From NCBI RefSeq assembly GCF_014202275.1, contig NZ_JACHGF010000003.1, positions 913,250 to 977,249 of the forward strand: DNA of 64,000 nt, written 5' to 3'. Positions 1 through 7,671 of the stretch are shown one piece after another. This DNA comes from Rhabdobacter roseus. GTDB lineage: Bacteria > Bacteroidota > Bacteroidia > Cytophagales > Spirosomataceae. The notes under the pieces are model-generated. The model had not been told where the DNA came from. It saw nothing but the letters and a program-made list of their open reading frames with translations, and did no database searches. The translations under genes and the position numbers were made by a program. Position 1 is the first letter of the stretch. Each line of letters starts with the position of its first letter.

Positions 1-177
1 CTCATCGAGTACAGCTGGTGGAGCTACCGCGCCGGGGCCCGCACCAACAACAAGGGCTGGCGGATCGACTACCAGTCGGTCACCGACAACCTGCGCGAGC
101 GGCTCGTCGCCTGCCGCCACCTGGGCCAGGCCATCCACTCCGACCACTGCCCCGTCTGGCTGCACCTGGCCGACTGA
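1..177 (+). CDS. xth: Exodeoxyribonuclease III family protein, C-terminal end (partial)
   Basis: Only the last 58 codons are inside the window; frame 1 is open from the first base to the TGA at 175-177. The segment carries the end of the exonuclease III / AP endonuclease (EEP) fold: a YSWWSYR stretch (residues 4-10 of the fragment), GWRIDY (19-24), and the terminal SDHCPV motif (47-52) whose Asp-His pair belongs to the active site. The family removes 3' blocking groups and cuts at abasic sites during base excision repair. The protein ends soon after SDHCPV, as is usual. The start and the metal-binding Glu lie upstream of the window. Confidence 0.85.
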   Translation, partial: LIEYSWWSYRAGARTNNKGWRIDYQSVTDNLRERLVACRHLGQAIHSDHCPVWLHLAD

Positions 178-497
178 AAGGCGCTTTTTGGCCTGGGGCA
201 TTGGGCAGAGGGCTTGGGGCATTGGGTACTTTAGGCAGAGGGTGTAGGCGGAGCTTTTTGAAGGTACTTTCTCAAAAGTACCTTCAAAAACTCCCTTTCT
301 CCGCGGGAGAAAGGGCTGGGGATGGCCGCAATGGAATTGCCACAATGGAATTGAGGCTTTTAAGCATGAGGTACTTTTCGGAAAGTACCCTCTGCCCAAT
401 GCCCCATGCCCTCTGCCCAACGGCCCTACGCCCCATGCTTTTTATTCTGGGGGGCAATTTGTATTTTTACGATATAGGTATCAAAAGGCGCGTAGCA
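178..497. other. Non-coding spacer with repeated low-complexity words
   Basis: This 320-bp stretch has no convincing gene. It contains several GGTACTT/AAGTACC words (near 226, 263, 274, 370, 382), an imperfect hairpin CTTTCTCCGCGGGAGAAAGG near 294-314, and a run of variations on GGGCAT/ATGCCC/CTCTGCCC near 196-240 and 390-436. Very similar wording (CCCTTTCTCCCGCGGAGAAAGGG followed by ACCCTCTGCCC) recurs near 51015-51105, so this looks like a dispersed intergenic filler. An open frame runs through it from position 18, but codons before 498 do not resemble protein. Confidence 0.5.
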
Positions 498-1088
498 ATG
501 GAAAATCCGGTCATTCTGAAAATGGGAGACATCATGAACGAGGAGGAATTCTTCCGATTCTGCCAAATGAATGATACCCTCAACCTTGAGCGCGATCAAT
601 ACGGCAACATCATCGTCATGTCTCCAACCGGCTCCAATACAGGTAGTTTCAACCTACACCTGGCTAGCTCACTCTATAACTGGAACCTGGCCCAGGACTT
701 TCCCGGCGAGGTATTTGACTCCTCCACGGGTTTTACGCTACCCAACGGGGCCGTACGCTCGCCCGATGTGTCGTGGGTACGGAAAGAAAAATGGGAGGTA
801 CTTTCGCCGGAAGATAAAGAGCGCTTTGCGCCGGTTTGCCCTGATTTTATCATCGAAGTACGTTCCCAGTCCGATGAACTACCCGCACTCCGAGACAAAA
901 TGGAAGAGTATATAGCCAACGGTTGTCAGCTGGGCTGGTTGATTGATCGCTTCAACCAAGAAGTATCCGTGTATCGCCCCCAGCAGTCGGTGGAGCAATT
1001 CGATACGCTGGCTATTCGCTTATCAGGTGAGCCCGTATTGCCCGGTTTTGAAATAGACTTGAAAAAAATCATCAATCGCTTACGATAA
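498..1088 (+). CDS. Uma2 family endonuclease (DUF820)
   Basis: 196 residues, the usual length for Uma2 (DUF820) proteins, a PD-(D/E)XK nuclease-fold family of unknown cellular role that is abundant in cyanobacteria and Bacteroidota. The fold signature is visible as SPDVSWV (Asp90) and PDFIIEVRSQSD (Glu120), followed by a helix with the Met-Glu-Glu-Tyr and GWLID segments typical of the family. The open frame extends far upstream, but the ATG at 498 gives the family-like N-terminus MENPVI, and the upstream part is repeat-rich spacer. It stands alone between exonuclease III and a pseudouridine synthase. Function in this organism is not known. Confidence 0.8.
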   Translation: MENPVILKMGDIMNEEEFFRFCQMNDTLNLERDQYGNIIVMSPTGSNTGSFNLHLASSLYNWNLAQDFPGEVFDSSTGFTLPNGAVRSPDVSWVRKEKWEVLSPEDKERFAPVCPDFIIEVRSQSDELPALRDKMEEYIANGCQLGWLIDRFNQEVSVYRPQQSVEQFDTLAIRLSGEPVLPGFEIDLKKIINRLR

Positions 1089-1202
1089 TTTAAAAGCCGT
1101 GCATCCAGGGTACTTTTGCCACCAAGTACCCTGTGCCGCGCGGGAGGCGCCGCTGCCACGGTGGACCGCCCCAAACCCCATACCCTCTCGAACCCTTTGC
1201 CC

Positions 1203-1805
1203 ATGTCCCCTACGCTGCGCTACTACCTCATCTACAAGCCCTACGGCATGCTTTCGCAGTTTAGCCGCGAGGGCGACCACCCTACTCTGGCCGACCTGGA
1301 CGCTGACTTCCCGAAGGATGTGTACCCCGTAGGCAGGCTGGACGCCGACAGCGAAGGCTTGCTGCTGCTGACCAACGACAACCACCTCAAAACCCGCCTT
1401 CTCGACCCCAAGCAGCGGCATTACCGCACCTACTACGTGCAAGTAGAGGGAGAAATCACCTCCGAAGCCTGCCAGCAACTGGCCACCGGCGTGCCGATCT
1501 CGATCAACGGCAAAAAGTACCTTACGCTCCCCGCCCACGCCACGCCCATCGAAGAGCCCGCCCTGCCCGAGCGCAACCCGCCCATTCGGGAGCGCAAGGC
1601 CATTCCTACCTCCTGGGTGGCCATTTCGCTGCACGAAGGCAAAAACCGCCAGGTACGCCGCATGACCGCCGCCGTGGGCTTTCCTACCTTGCGGCTGGTG
1701 CGCTGGGCCATCGGCGGGGTACTGCTGGGTACCATGCAGCCCGGCGAGGTACTTGAAGTACCGGCCGCGGAGCTTTTGCCGAAAATAGGAAAAGGTACCC
1801 GCTAA
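1203..1805 (+). CDS. rluE: rRNA pseudouridine synthase, RsuA/RluE type
   Basis: 200 residues. RsuA/RluB/E/F-family enzymes isomerise specific uridines of ribosomal RNA. The catalytic motif GRLDADSEGLLLLTND starts at residue 44, with Asp47 as the nucleophile; HEGKNRQVRRM is the second family motif. There is no N-terminal S4 domain: the protein begins directly with YYLIYKPYGMLSQF. That compact layout is that of RluE (23S rRNA, position 2457 in E. coli), so rluE is the best guess, but the exact target base is inferred. The ATG at 1203 is chosen because the upstream frame is proline-rich non-family sequence. Confidence 0.8.
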   Translation: MSPTLRYYLIYKPYGMLSQFSREGDHPTLADLDADFPKDVYPVGRLDADSEGLLLLTNDNHLKTRLLDPKQRHYRTYYVQVEGEITSEACQQLATGVPISINGKKYLTLPAHATPIEEPALPERNPPIRERKAIPTSWVAISLHEGKNRQVRRMTAAVGFPTLRLVRWAIGGVLLGTMQPGEVLEVPAAELLPKIGKGTR

Positions 1806-1847
1806 GGTACCTTTCGTGAATGTATAGCAAGTACCCGAGTAGGTACT

Positions 1848-2585
1848 TTACGCAACGGGATGTTCCTGAAGCGCAATCTCCAGTTCCTTCTCGTTGGTCA
1901 GGTCCAGGCGCAGCGGTGTAATTGACACATAGCCATTCTCGACGGCCCAGCGGTCGGTCCCTTCTTCGGCGGGCTCCAGCGGAAACACCGTAAACCAGTA
2001 GTGCTTGCGGCCCATTGGGTCAATGCCCGGCTCGATCTTGCCGTCGTAGAGCCGTACCGACTGCCGCGTCCAGCGAATCCCCTGCGGGTTGGGCGGTAAG
2101 TTGACGTTGATCAGGCACAGGTCGGGGTTTTCCAGCAGCAGCGCCAGTGCCTGCTCTACAAAGGGCTCCAGGGCCTCGAAGTCGGGATCTATCTTACCCG
2201 TAGAGGTACTGAAGGCAATGCCTTTCACGCCCAGCAGCACGGCTTGCTTGGCGGCCGCTAAGGTACCTGAGTGCCACATGGAGTTACCCAAGTTGAGGCC
2301 CAGGTTGATCCCCGACAGCACCACGTCGGTCTTGCTCCAGAGGTGCGTACCCAGCGCCACGCAGTCGGCCGGGGTACCATTGACGCGGTAGGCGTCGATG
2401 CCGTCAAATGGAATGGGTGATTTTCTATAAGAAAGGGGCCGGGAGGCCGTGATGGCGTGGCCCATGGATGACTGCTCTACGTCCGGAGCTACTACGCGTA
2501 CTTCCCCAAAGCGGGTCGCTACTTTGGCCAGTGAGGCCAGCCCAGGGCTGTATATTCCGTCGTCGTTTGCTACTAAAATCCTCAT
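1848..2585 (-). CDS. surE: 5'/3'-nucleotidase SurE
   Basis: 245 residues, full length. SurE is a metal-dependent phosphatase acting on nucleoside 5' and 3' monophosphates in the cytoplasm. The N-terminal NDDGIYSPG motif (Asp8/Asp9 are metal ligands), the GTPADCV segment and SGINLGLNLG, carrying further metal-site residues, are all present. The start MRILVANDDG is standard. It is transcribed divergently from the lipid kinase gene at 2708 and convergently with the pseudouridine synthase; the 42-bp gap between the two stops contains three of the GGTAC words but no strong terminator. Confidence 0.95.
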   Translation of the reverse strand: MRILVANDDGIYSPGLASLAKVATRFGEVRVVAPDVEQSSMGHAITASRPLSYRKSPIPFDGIDAYRVNGTPADCVALGTHLWSKTDVVLSGINLGLNLGNSMWHSGTLAAAKQAVLLGVKGIAFSTSTGKIDPDFEALEPFVEQALALLLENPDLCLINVNLPPNPQGIRWTRQSVRLYDGKIEPGIDPMGRKHYWFTVFPLEPAEEGTDRWAVENGYVSITPLRLDLTNEKELEIALQEHPVA

Positions 2586-2707
2586 AACGCTCTGTTCTGA
2601 TTTGATTCTCCTCCCCTATACGCAAAAACGTATGCCAGTTTAGGGGCTATTAGGTACACTTCTAGTATTCATCCCGGAAACGTATAGTCTAAAAGAGGGC
2701 ACTAACT

Positions 2708-3610
2708 ATGGCATTGGCTAAGCTTTTCCACAATCCGGGCGCCGGAGACGAGGAACACGACCGCAAAAAACTCATTGCGCTCATCGAATCACAGGGATTT
2801 GAGTGTAGATATTCATCTACAAAAAAGAAAGGCTGGGAAAAGATTGAGCCAGATATTGACTTCCTGATCGTAGCCGGTGGCGACGGCACAGTACGAAAAG
2901 TAGCGGCTCAGTACCTAAGCCGAACGCTGGTAGATAAAAAATATCCTTTGGCGTTGCTGCCCTTGGGTACCGCCAACAACATCGCCAAAACGTTAGAGCT
3001 CGGAACGGATATTGAAAAATTAATAGCCTCCTGGTCCCAGGGTACCTTCCGGAAAATAGACGTGGGGTTGCTTGATGGCGTAGATGAGCAGAAATTCTTT
3101 CTGGAAAGCTTCGGGTACGGCCTGTTTCCGCGCCTCATGAAAACCCTCCGCAAGATGGAGCGCAAGGAGGATATGTTGCCGGAAGAAAAAATAAAGATGG
3201 CCCTGCTCACCCTGCACGACCTCATCCTGACCTACAAGCCCAAAAAATGCCGCATGAAGGTAGATGGCACCGATCACTCCGGCGACTACCTGCTCGTGGA
3301 GGTCATGAACACGCGTCTGATGGGCCCTAACCTGCACCTGGCCCCGCAGGCCGACCCCAGCGACGGCATTCTCAACATTGCCTTGCTCCCCGAAAGCCAG
3401 CGCGACGCCTTTGCCAGCTACCTGGTAGGTAGGCTCAACGGCAAAACCGACCCCTTCCCCTGCGAGGTAGTTACCGGTAAAAGCATTTGCCTGGAATGGG
3501 AAGGCGCCGACGCCCACGTAGACGACGAGGTGATCAAGCTCGAAAAAGCTACCAAAGTAGGGATCAAGATCCAGGAAGGGGTACTTGACTTCCTGGTGCC
3601 GGGCCACTAG
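2708..3610 (+). CDS. Diacylglycerol/sphingosine kinase family lipid kinase (YegS/DagK-like)
   Basis: 300 residues with the DAGK catalytic fold: N-terminal LFHNPGAGD, the nucleotide-binding VAGGDGTVRKV and PLGTANNIAKT motifs, then the beta-sandwich domain (VEVMNTRLMGPNLHLAPQADPSDG). Members phosphorylate diacylglycerol or related lipids using ATP and are cytoplasmic, membrane-associated enzymes. The substrate cannot be assigned from sequence. It is followed at 3643 by a terminator hairpin that also forms the core of a repeated intergenic element. Confidence 0.85.
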   Translation: MALAKLFHNPGAGDEEHDRKKLIALIESQGFECRYSSTKKKGWEKIEPDIDFLIVAGGDGTVRKVAAQYLSRTLVDKKYPLALLPLGTANNIAKTLELGTDIEKLIASWSQGTFRKIDVGLLDGVDEQKFFLESFGYGLFPRLMKTLRKMERKEDMLPEEKIKMALLTLHDLILTYKPKKCRMKVDGTDHSGDYLLVEVMNTRLMGPNLHLAPQADPSDGILNIALLPESQRDAFASYLVGRLNGKTDPFPCEVVTGKSICLEWEGADAHVDDEVIKLEKATKVGIKIQEGVLDFLVPGH

Positions 3611-3740
3611 GGTACTTTTTGTCGATACTGCGTTTTAAGAATCCCCGCCTTTGAAAAGAGGCGGGGGTTTTTGCCTTGGGAAAACGTGTTTGCCCTCTTT
3701 CCTCCGAAAGTAAAGTACTTGGGAGCGTTAAAGTACCCTC
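3611..3740 (+). repeat. Intergenic terminator repeat, copy A (short form)
   Basis: Contains GGTACTTTT, then a hairpin CCCCGCCT (3643-3650) / AGGCGGGG (3659-3666) with the loop TTGAAAAG followed by TTTTT, a rho-independent terminator for the lipid kinase gene. The tail CCTCCGAAAG matches the CTCCGAAAGGAAA segment found after the hairpin in copies B (5215-5515) and D (9745-10012). This copy lacks the promoter-like TATCTTTG of B and D. Confidence 0.7.
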
Positions 3741-3748
3741 CTACTTTT

Positions 3749-3764
3749 TTTACCAAATGGTAAA
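3749..3764. promoter_or_regulatory. Palindromic operator, likely Crp/Fnr-type autoregulator site
   Basis: TTTACC-AAAT-GGTAAA is a perfect 6-bp inverted repeat with a 4-bp spacer, 34 bp before the Crp/Fnr-family gene at 3798. Fifteen of sixteen positions recur at 4372-4387, before the neighbouring SDR gene. Two copies framing a regulator and its neighbour make an operator the simplest reading; binding itself is inferred. Confidence 0.6.
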
Positions 3765-3797
3765 TCATCCGCATTGATCTTCCAGTACCTTGCCTCT

Positions 3798-4364
3798 ATG
3801 AAAGAGCTCATCGACTACATCTTGCAATTTGGCAATCTCAACCAGCAGCAAATTGACCTTGTACTTAGCAAAGCGAGTACCTTAGACTTGCCAAAAGACG
3901 CGTATTTTTCGGAAGCGGGCCGGATTCCCTCCCAAGTGGGTTTTATTGTGGAAGGCGTCATTCGCGGCTGTTACTACAACAACCAGGGCGAGGAAATCAC
4001 CCGCTGCTTTATTAGTGAAAATAGCCTGGTGGTTGATTATGTACATTTTGAAGCCAATACTTCCTCTTCGGAATATTTACAAGCGTGCACCAATTGTAAA
4101 CTCATTGTATTTTCCAGACAACACTGGGAAGAACTTTCCCGGATCATAGTGGGCTGGGATAACATCAAAAACAAGATGGTACGATTATGCATGTACCAAA
4201 AATCCCGGAAAGGGCCCGTCATTTCGCAAGACGCCACTACACGCTACTTGGAATTTATGCAAAACTACCCTTCCCTGATCAATCGAATTCCGCTGGCTTT
4301 TGTGGCTTCCTACCTGGGCGTTACCCAACAATCACTGAGCAGAATAAGAAGAAATATCCGTTAA
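3798..4364 (+). CDS. Crp/Fnr family transcriptional regulator
   Basis: 188 residues from the ATG at 3798; a TTG 24 bp upstream is possible but gives only extra non-family residues. The N-terminal two thirds is a cyclic-nucleotide-binding-like beta-roll (FSEAGRIPSQVGFIVEGVIRGCYYNNQGEEITRCF is the characteristic strand pattern), and the C-terminus has the short helix-turn-helix PLAFVASYLGVTQQSLSRIRR. Bacteroidota have many such Crp-like regulators that lack the canonical cAMP ligands. The same palindrome lies upstream of this gene and of the SDR gene that follows, so it probably controls both. The inducer is unknown. Confidence 0.85.
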   Translation: MKELIDYILQFGNLNQQQIDLVLSKASTLDLPKDAYFSEAGRIPSQVGFIVEGVIRGCYYNNQGEEITRCFISENSLVVDYVHFEANTSSSEYLQACTNCKLIVFSRQHWEELSRIIVGWDNIKNKMVRLCMYQKSRKGPVISQDATTRYLEFMQNYPSLINRIPLAFVASYLGVTQQSLSRIRRNIR

Positions 4365-4371
4365 GTTCCTT

Positions 4372-4387
4372 TTTACCAAATGATAAA
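4372..4387. promoter_or_regulatory. Second copy of the Crp/Fnr-type operator
   Basis: TTTACC-AAAT-GATAAA differs at one position from the palindrome at 3749-3764. It lies 57 bp before the SDR start and about 20 bp upstream of TAATCTTTG (4407-4415), which is close to, though one base longer than, the Bacteroidota minus-7 box TAnnTTTG. An operator overlapping the promoter of the SDR gene is therefore likely. Confidence 0.55.
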
Positions 4388-4443
4388 TGATTTCATTTTC
4401 GCTCGGATAATCTTTGTAGCCTAAATTTTAATACAAAGAAAAA

Positions 4444-5190
4444 ATGAAATCAGCACTCATTACCGGAGCCAACAAAGGCATTGGCTTCGAGACGGCCAAG
4501 CAACTATTGCAAGCCGGGTTTTACGTATTCATCGGCAGTCGGGATGTAGCCAAAGGGATCAAGGCCGTTGACCAATTAAAATCCGAAGGTTTGCACCAGG
4601 TAGAGGTCATAGCCTTAGACGTAACCGATGATCATTCCGTAAAAATAGCTCGTGAAGAAGTGGGCAAAAGAATAGACGCTCTGGATGTACTCATCAACAA
4701 CGCGGGGATCAACGGAGGTAGTCCGTATACCGCCCTCGAAGCCCGCTCCGACCAGTTTATAGCGACCTTTAATACCAATGTATTTGGCGTGGCCAGAGTT
4801 ACGCAGGCCTTCCTGGATTTATTACAAAAATCGCCCGAGCCCCGAATTGTAAACGTAAGTACCAGCGTAGGTTCTCTCGCCTTGCAAAGCGATCAAAGCG
4901 ATCCAAACTGGCCCGCTTACGACTACGCCAAATACGCGGTGTATGGCTCTTCCAAGGCCGCCCTGAATATGTATACGGTTCATCTAGCGTACGAACTGCG
5001 GGGAACTACCTTCAAAGTCAATGCCGTTTGTCCCGGTTATACCAGCACCGACTTTACGTTCCATCAAGGTGGGGAGGTAGCGGTAGCCGGAAGTCGGATC
5101 GTAAAGTATGCGTTGATTGATCAGGACGGACCGACCGGCCAGTTTTTCAGCGAAGAAACAAATCCTGAAACCGGCGAGATCCCTTGGTAA
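4444..5190 (+). CDS. SDR family NAD(P)-dependent oxidoreductase
   Basis: 248 residues, classical short-chain dehydrogenase. The cofactor motif TGANKGIG is at residues 7-14, the NNAG motif follows DVLI near residue 86, and the active-site Ser (VNVSTSVGSL), Tyr and Lys (YGSSKAALN) are in order, so the enzyme should be active. The SRD pattern after the second strand suggests NADPH preference. It most resembles carbonyl-reductase-like SDRs that reduce quinones or aldehydes, but the substrate is not evident. The gene follows a Crp/Fnr regulator and shares its operator; a redox or electrophile response is a guess. Confidence 0.85.
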   Translation: MKSALITGANKGIGFETAKQLLQAGFYVFIGSRDVAKGIKAVDQLKSEGLHQVEVIALDVTDDHSVKIAREEVGKRIDALDVLINNAGINGGSPYTALEARSDQFIATFNTNVFGVARVTQAFLDLLQKSPEPRIVNVSTSVGSLALQSDQSDPNWPAYDYAKYAVYGSSKAALNMYTVHLAYELRGTTFKVNAVCPGYTSTDFTFHQGGEVAVAGSRIVKYALIDQDGPTGQFFSEETNPETGEIPW

Positions 5191-5214
5191 CGAAAAGCTA
5201 AAAGAAACCCGAAA

Positions 5215-5515
5215 CGGCTCCCGCACCAAAGTACCCCCAACTAAAACCGCTCACCCTCCTAGCCCGCCAGATGGGGCGATGGGCAACCCAACAGCGGGAA
5301 GGCATCTTCGGCCTTTCGGTGTCCGGTGCGTAGGGTACTTTTAGGAAAACTTCTGTAGATTGCGAACCCCCGCCTTTGGAAAGAGGCGGGGATTTTTGCC
5401 ATTGGGTGACACTTATACTTTTTTCTCCGAAAGGAAATACCGGAGGGCTACGCTTTTTGCGGAGGGAATAGTATCTTTGGGTATGGAGGGCATAGGTACT
5501 TTTTGTGGCTATCTT
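5215..5515 (+). repeat. Intergenic terminator/promoter repeat, copy B
   Basis: About 300 bp. In order: a degenerate left part around CCGCCAGATGGGGCGATGGG, a GTGCGTAGGGTACTTTTA block, the terminator hairpin CCCCGCCT (5368-5375) / AGGCGGGG (5384-5391) followed by ATTTTT, then TTTCTCCGAAAGGAAAT, GAGGGCTACGCTTTTTGCGG, and TATCTTTG at 5472-5479 (a match to the TAnnTTTG minus-7 box), ending with GGGCATAGGTACTTTTT. The right half is almost identical to copy D and the left half is similar to copy C at 7300. It lies immediately before an AT-rich island. Confidence 0.75.
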
Positions 5516-5619
5516 TTACTTACTAGAAGTTAAAGAATCAAAAATTGATTTTATTGACAAATAAATAAACTTGTAAAGTATCTTATGGCTTTCCTCTACT
5601 TAATGTAAAAGAAAAGCAC

Positions 5620-5808
5620 TTGATAATTCACAAGCCTTTACGGGTTAATTCTCGGATCTATAATAACACATCTCCCGAAGCTTTTAATAAGCGCGCGCTC
5701 CCTTATGACAAATTAGATGTACTAGAGTATATCGAAATAGAGTTAAACGAAAGTGTGCGGCTCGAAGTTGGAGAAATAATTCTGTGGTTTGGAAGAGGGC
5801 AAGACTAA
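5620..5808 (+). pseudogene. Possible remnant ORF of unknown function
   Basis: The frame is open from just after a TAA at 5566 to a TAA at 5806-5808, but the only start is a TTG at 5620. The translation (about 62 residues from the TTG) reads like the interior of a larger protein, for example KPLRVNSRIYNNTSPEAF and LDVLEYIEIELNESVRLEVG, with good amino-acid character and no recognised domain. The DNA is much more AT-rich than the flanks. I do not recognise it; a 5'-truncated gene is the best description. Confidence 0.3.
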
Positions 5809-5903
5809 ACAAGTAAATCTTCCTAATGCCTTATTTGAGTTATCTAATATCTAAGTAATCCAAAAATCAAAATTCAATACATAAGTATCCCTCAAAACTT
5901 GGT

Positions 5904-6389
5904 ATGGGTAATAAATTAAGGATAGTGGATAATGTTAAAAAAGCTACATTAAATTTTTTAGAAAAAAAATTTAATGTAGCTTTTGGCCAAGACATCCCAG
6001 TAGATCCACCTGATTTTGGCATACTTGAATTTAATTGTATTCAATGTAATAGTATTCAAAAGATAGACATTATTCATCACAAGTACAAATCTCGTACAAC
6101 AATAAAATATATTAAATCCGAGTCTATTTTAAATGATTTGTTAATCAAAAACAAACTTTACCCTGATTATTTTGAAGATGGCAAGTTATTTGGTTTACTG
6201 ATAAATAAAAAAAATCCCTACTCAATTAGTTCTCTTCTATATAATAAATGCAAGTTTTGTAATTCAAAGTATCTTACGTTTTATAATATCGAAGGTGATT
6301 TTCCGTCAGCAAAAACATCTATATATTATATCTGGAAGATTGAAGTCGATGAGGAATATTTCTTAAAATTTTTTCACGAAAGGCTTTAA
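5904..6389 (+). CDS. Hypothetical protein with two CxxC knuckles (zinc-ribbon-like)
   Basis: 161 residues, Lys- and Asn-rich, from an AT-rich island. Two short cysteine pairs are visible, FNCIQCNS (near residue 45) and NKCKFCNS (near residue 118), spaced as in two-knuckle zinc ribbons. There is no signal peptide or membrane segment, so it is probably cytoplasmic. The family is not recognised. Codon use is strongly A/T-biased compared with the GC-rich genes either side, which suggests acquisition from elsewhere. Confidence 0.55.
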   Translation: MGNKLRIVDNVKKATLNFLEKKFNVAFGQDIPVDPPDFGILEFNCIQCNSIQKIDIIHHKYKSRTTIKYIKSESILNDLLIKNKLYPDYFEDGKLFGLLINKKNPYSISSLLYNKCKFCNSKYLTFYNIEGDFPSAKTSIYYIWKIEVDEEYFLKFFHERL

Positions 6390-6557
6390 TTGATCCGTGA
6401 GTTAATTCGTAAATTCTTTCAGAGCATTAGCTAGGCTCACCGAGCCCCCGTAAGGCAAACCAAATCCAGTTAGGTGCTTTACAAATCTAATCCCTCATCA
6501 ATAACCCAAATTCAAAAGACAAAAAAAAGAAGTTAAAGGATATGAAAAAAAACTTTA

Positions 6558-6665
6558 GACATCAAAGAACACGGTTTACATATCACTCATGTTTTAGAAG
6601 ATGGCGTTGGGCCGCAATTTACGTATCCAACACACTTTTTTTCAACTATTCGATTTAACTCATGA
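6558..6665 (+). pseudogene. Fragment resembling a DUF4262 N-terminus
   Basis: In the frame of 6558 the translation is DIKEHGLHITHVLEDG, then VGPQFTYPTHFF and a stop at 6663-6665, with no start codon after the in-frame TGA at 6543. The pattern D-I-x-x-x-G-x-H-x-x-x-V-x-x-D-x-x-x-P-x-F-x-Y resembles the beginning of DUF4262 proteins. Only about 35 codons remain, so this is read as a decayed remnant. Its stop overlaps the ATG of the next gene. The assignment is tentative. Confidence 0.35.
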
Positions 6666-7291
6666 ATAAAATATATCTACTCCTACTGCTTCTATTTTTT
6701 TCAAGCGCTTCCTATGCGCAAGAAAAAGAAAACTCAACTCTTTTCGTGTTCATTGGAGAAAAAGTCGAGGTGAAAGAGTTTTCTCCTGATGTCAAAAAAG
6801 GCACCATAATAATGGATGGCGCATTTAAAGCAAAATATAAAATCATTAAAAACATACACGGAAACTACCCAAAGGATACCATAGAATTTGAAGCCTACGA
6901 CCATTATGGCGTCCCCGCTTTCTCAAAATACAAACACGTACTTTTATACGTTTCTGAGCAAGGCGGAAAATTATACCACGAAAAGTACCAATACTCGGAT
7001 GTCTACCTAACAAAAGGCAATAAATGGGCCGGGCCTTATTCTTCTAGCGATTATGAGCATCCTGACAATGAAAATACTTCTATAAAGCCTGTAAGGGTAA
7101 AGTTCAAAGAGGAAGTATCTGTTGATATTAGTGAATTTAAAAAAGAAGCCATAGATAGATGGTTTCCTAGCCCCTATTATAAAATAACGGGCAACAAAGC
7201 AATTGTAGTAATGGGAAACTATATTAATGAACTATTTCAGTTAAAAAAAGACGGAATCCTAAAAGCAAGGGGCTACTACTTTGACAATTAA
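6662..7291 (+). CDS. Secreted hypothetical protein
   Basis: 209 residues. It begins with a clear signal peptide (MNKIYLLLLLLFFSSASYAQ, predicted cut after the AQ at residue 20), so the product is exported to the periplasm or beyond. The mature part is rich in Lys, Glu and Tyr and predicted beta-rich (FVFIGEKVEVKEF; AKYKIIKNIHGNYPKDTIEFEAYDHYG is a typical strand-turn pattern). No domain is recognised. It sits at the end of the AT-rich island bracketed by repeat copies B and C and shares the island's low GC. Confidence 0.65.
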   Translation: MNKIYLLLLLLFFSSASYAQEKENSTLFVFIGEKVEVKEFSPDVKKGTIIMDGAFKAKYKIIKNIHGNYPKDTIEFEAYDHYGVPAFSKYKHVLLYVSEQGGKLYHEKYQYSDVYLTKGNKWAGPYSSSDYEHPDNENTSIKPVRVKFKEEVSVDISEFKKEAIDRWFPSPYYKITGNKAIVVMGNYINELFQLKKDGILKARGYYFDN

Positions 7292-7299
7292 AAGCCGTC

Positions 7300-7540
7300 T
7301 CGGGTGAAATTCACCAGTAAAAGCACCCCGTGCCAAAACCGCCCCAGAAAGGTTTTAGACTACTTGCCCGTCAGATGGAGTGATAGGTAAACCAGCAACC
7401 AGAAGGCACCCTCGGCCTCCCGGTACCCGGCGCGTAGGGTACTTTTATGAAAACTTCTGTACGCTGCGAATCCCCGCCTTTGAAAAGAGGCGAGGATTTT
7501 TGCTTCTGGTTACCGAAAAAAATACCAGAAAGTACCTCTA
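7300..7540 (+). repeat. Intergenic terminator repeat, copy C
   Basis: Same order as copy B for its left part: CCCGTCAGATGGAGTGATAGG, GGCGCGTAGGGTACTTTTA, GAAAACTTCTGTACGCTGCG, then the hairpin CCCCGCCT (7472-7479) / AGGCGAGG (7488-7495, one mismatch) followed by ATTTTTG. After the hairpin the sequence diverges from B and D and the promoter-like box is missing. Copies B and C are in the same orientation and flank the AT-rich island at 5516-7299 as direct repeats. Confidence 0.7.
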
Positions 7541-7671
7541 CCCAGTAGCCGATCGGCTAAAGAACGCTACGTCAACCAGCCCCCCTGCCTTTCTACTACA
7601 ACATGCCGCCTTTTGGCTACATCCGTTTGGGGGCTATGGCTGAACTTTGCAGCATACAAAATCAAAGAAAC

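Noticed and set aside
18..497. N-terminal extension of the Uma2 frame back to position 18
   Set aside because: It overlaps the end of exonuclease III and repeat-rich spacer; the family start is at 498.
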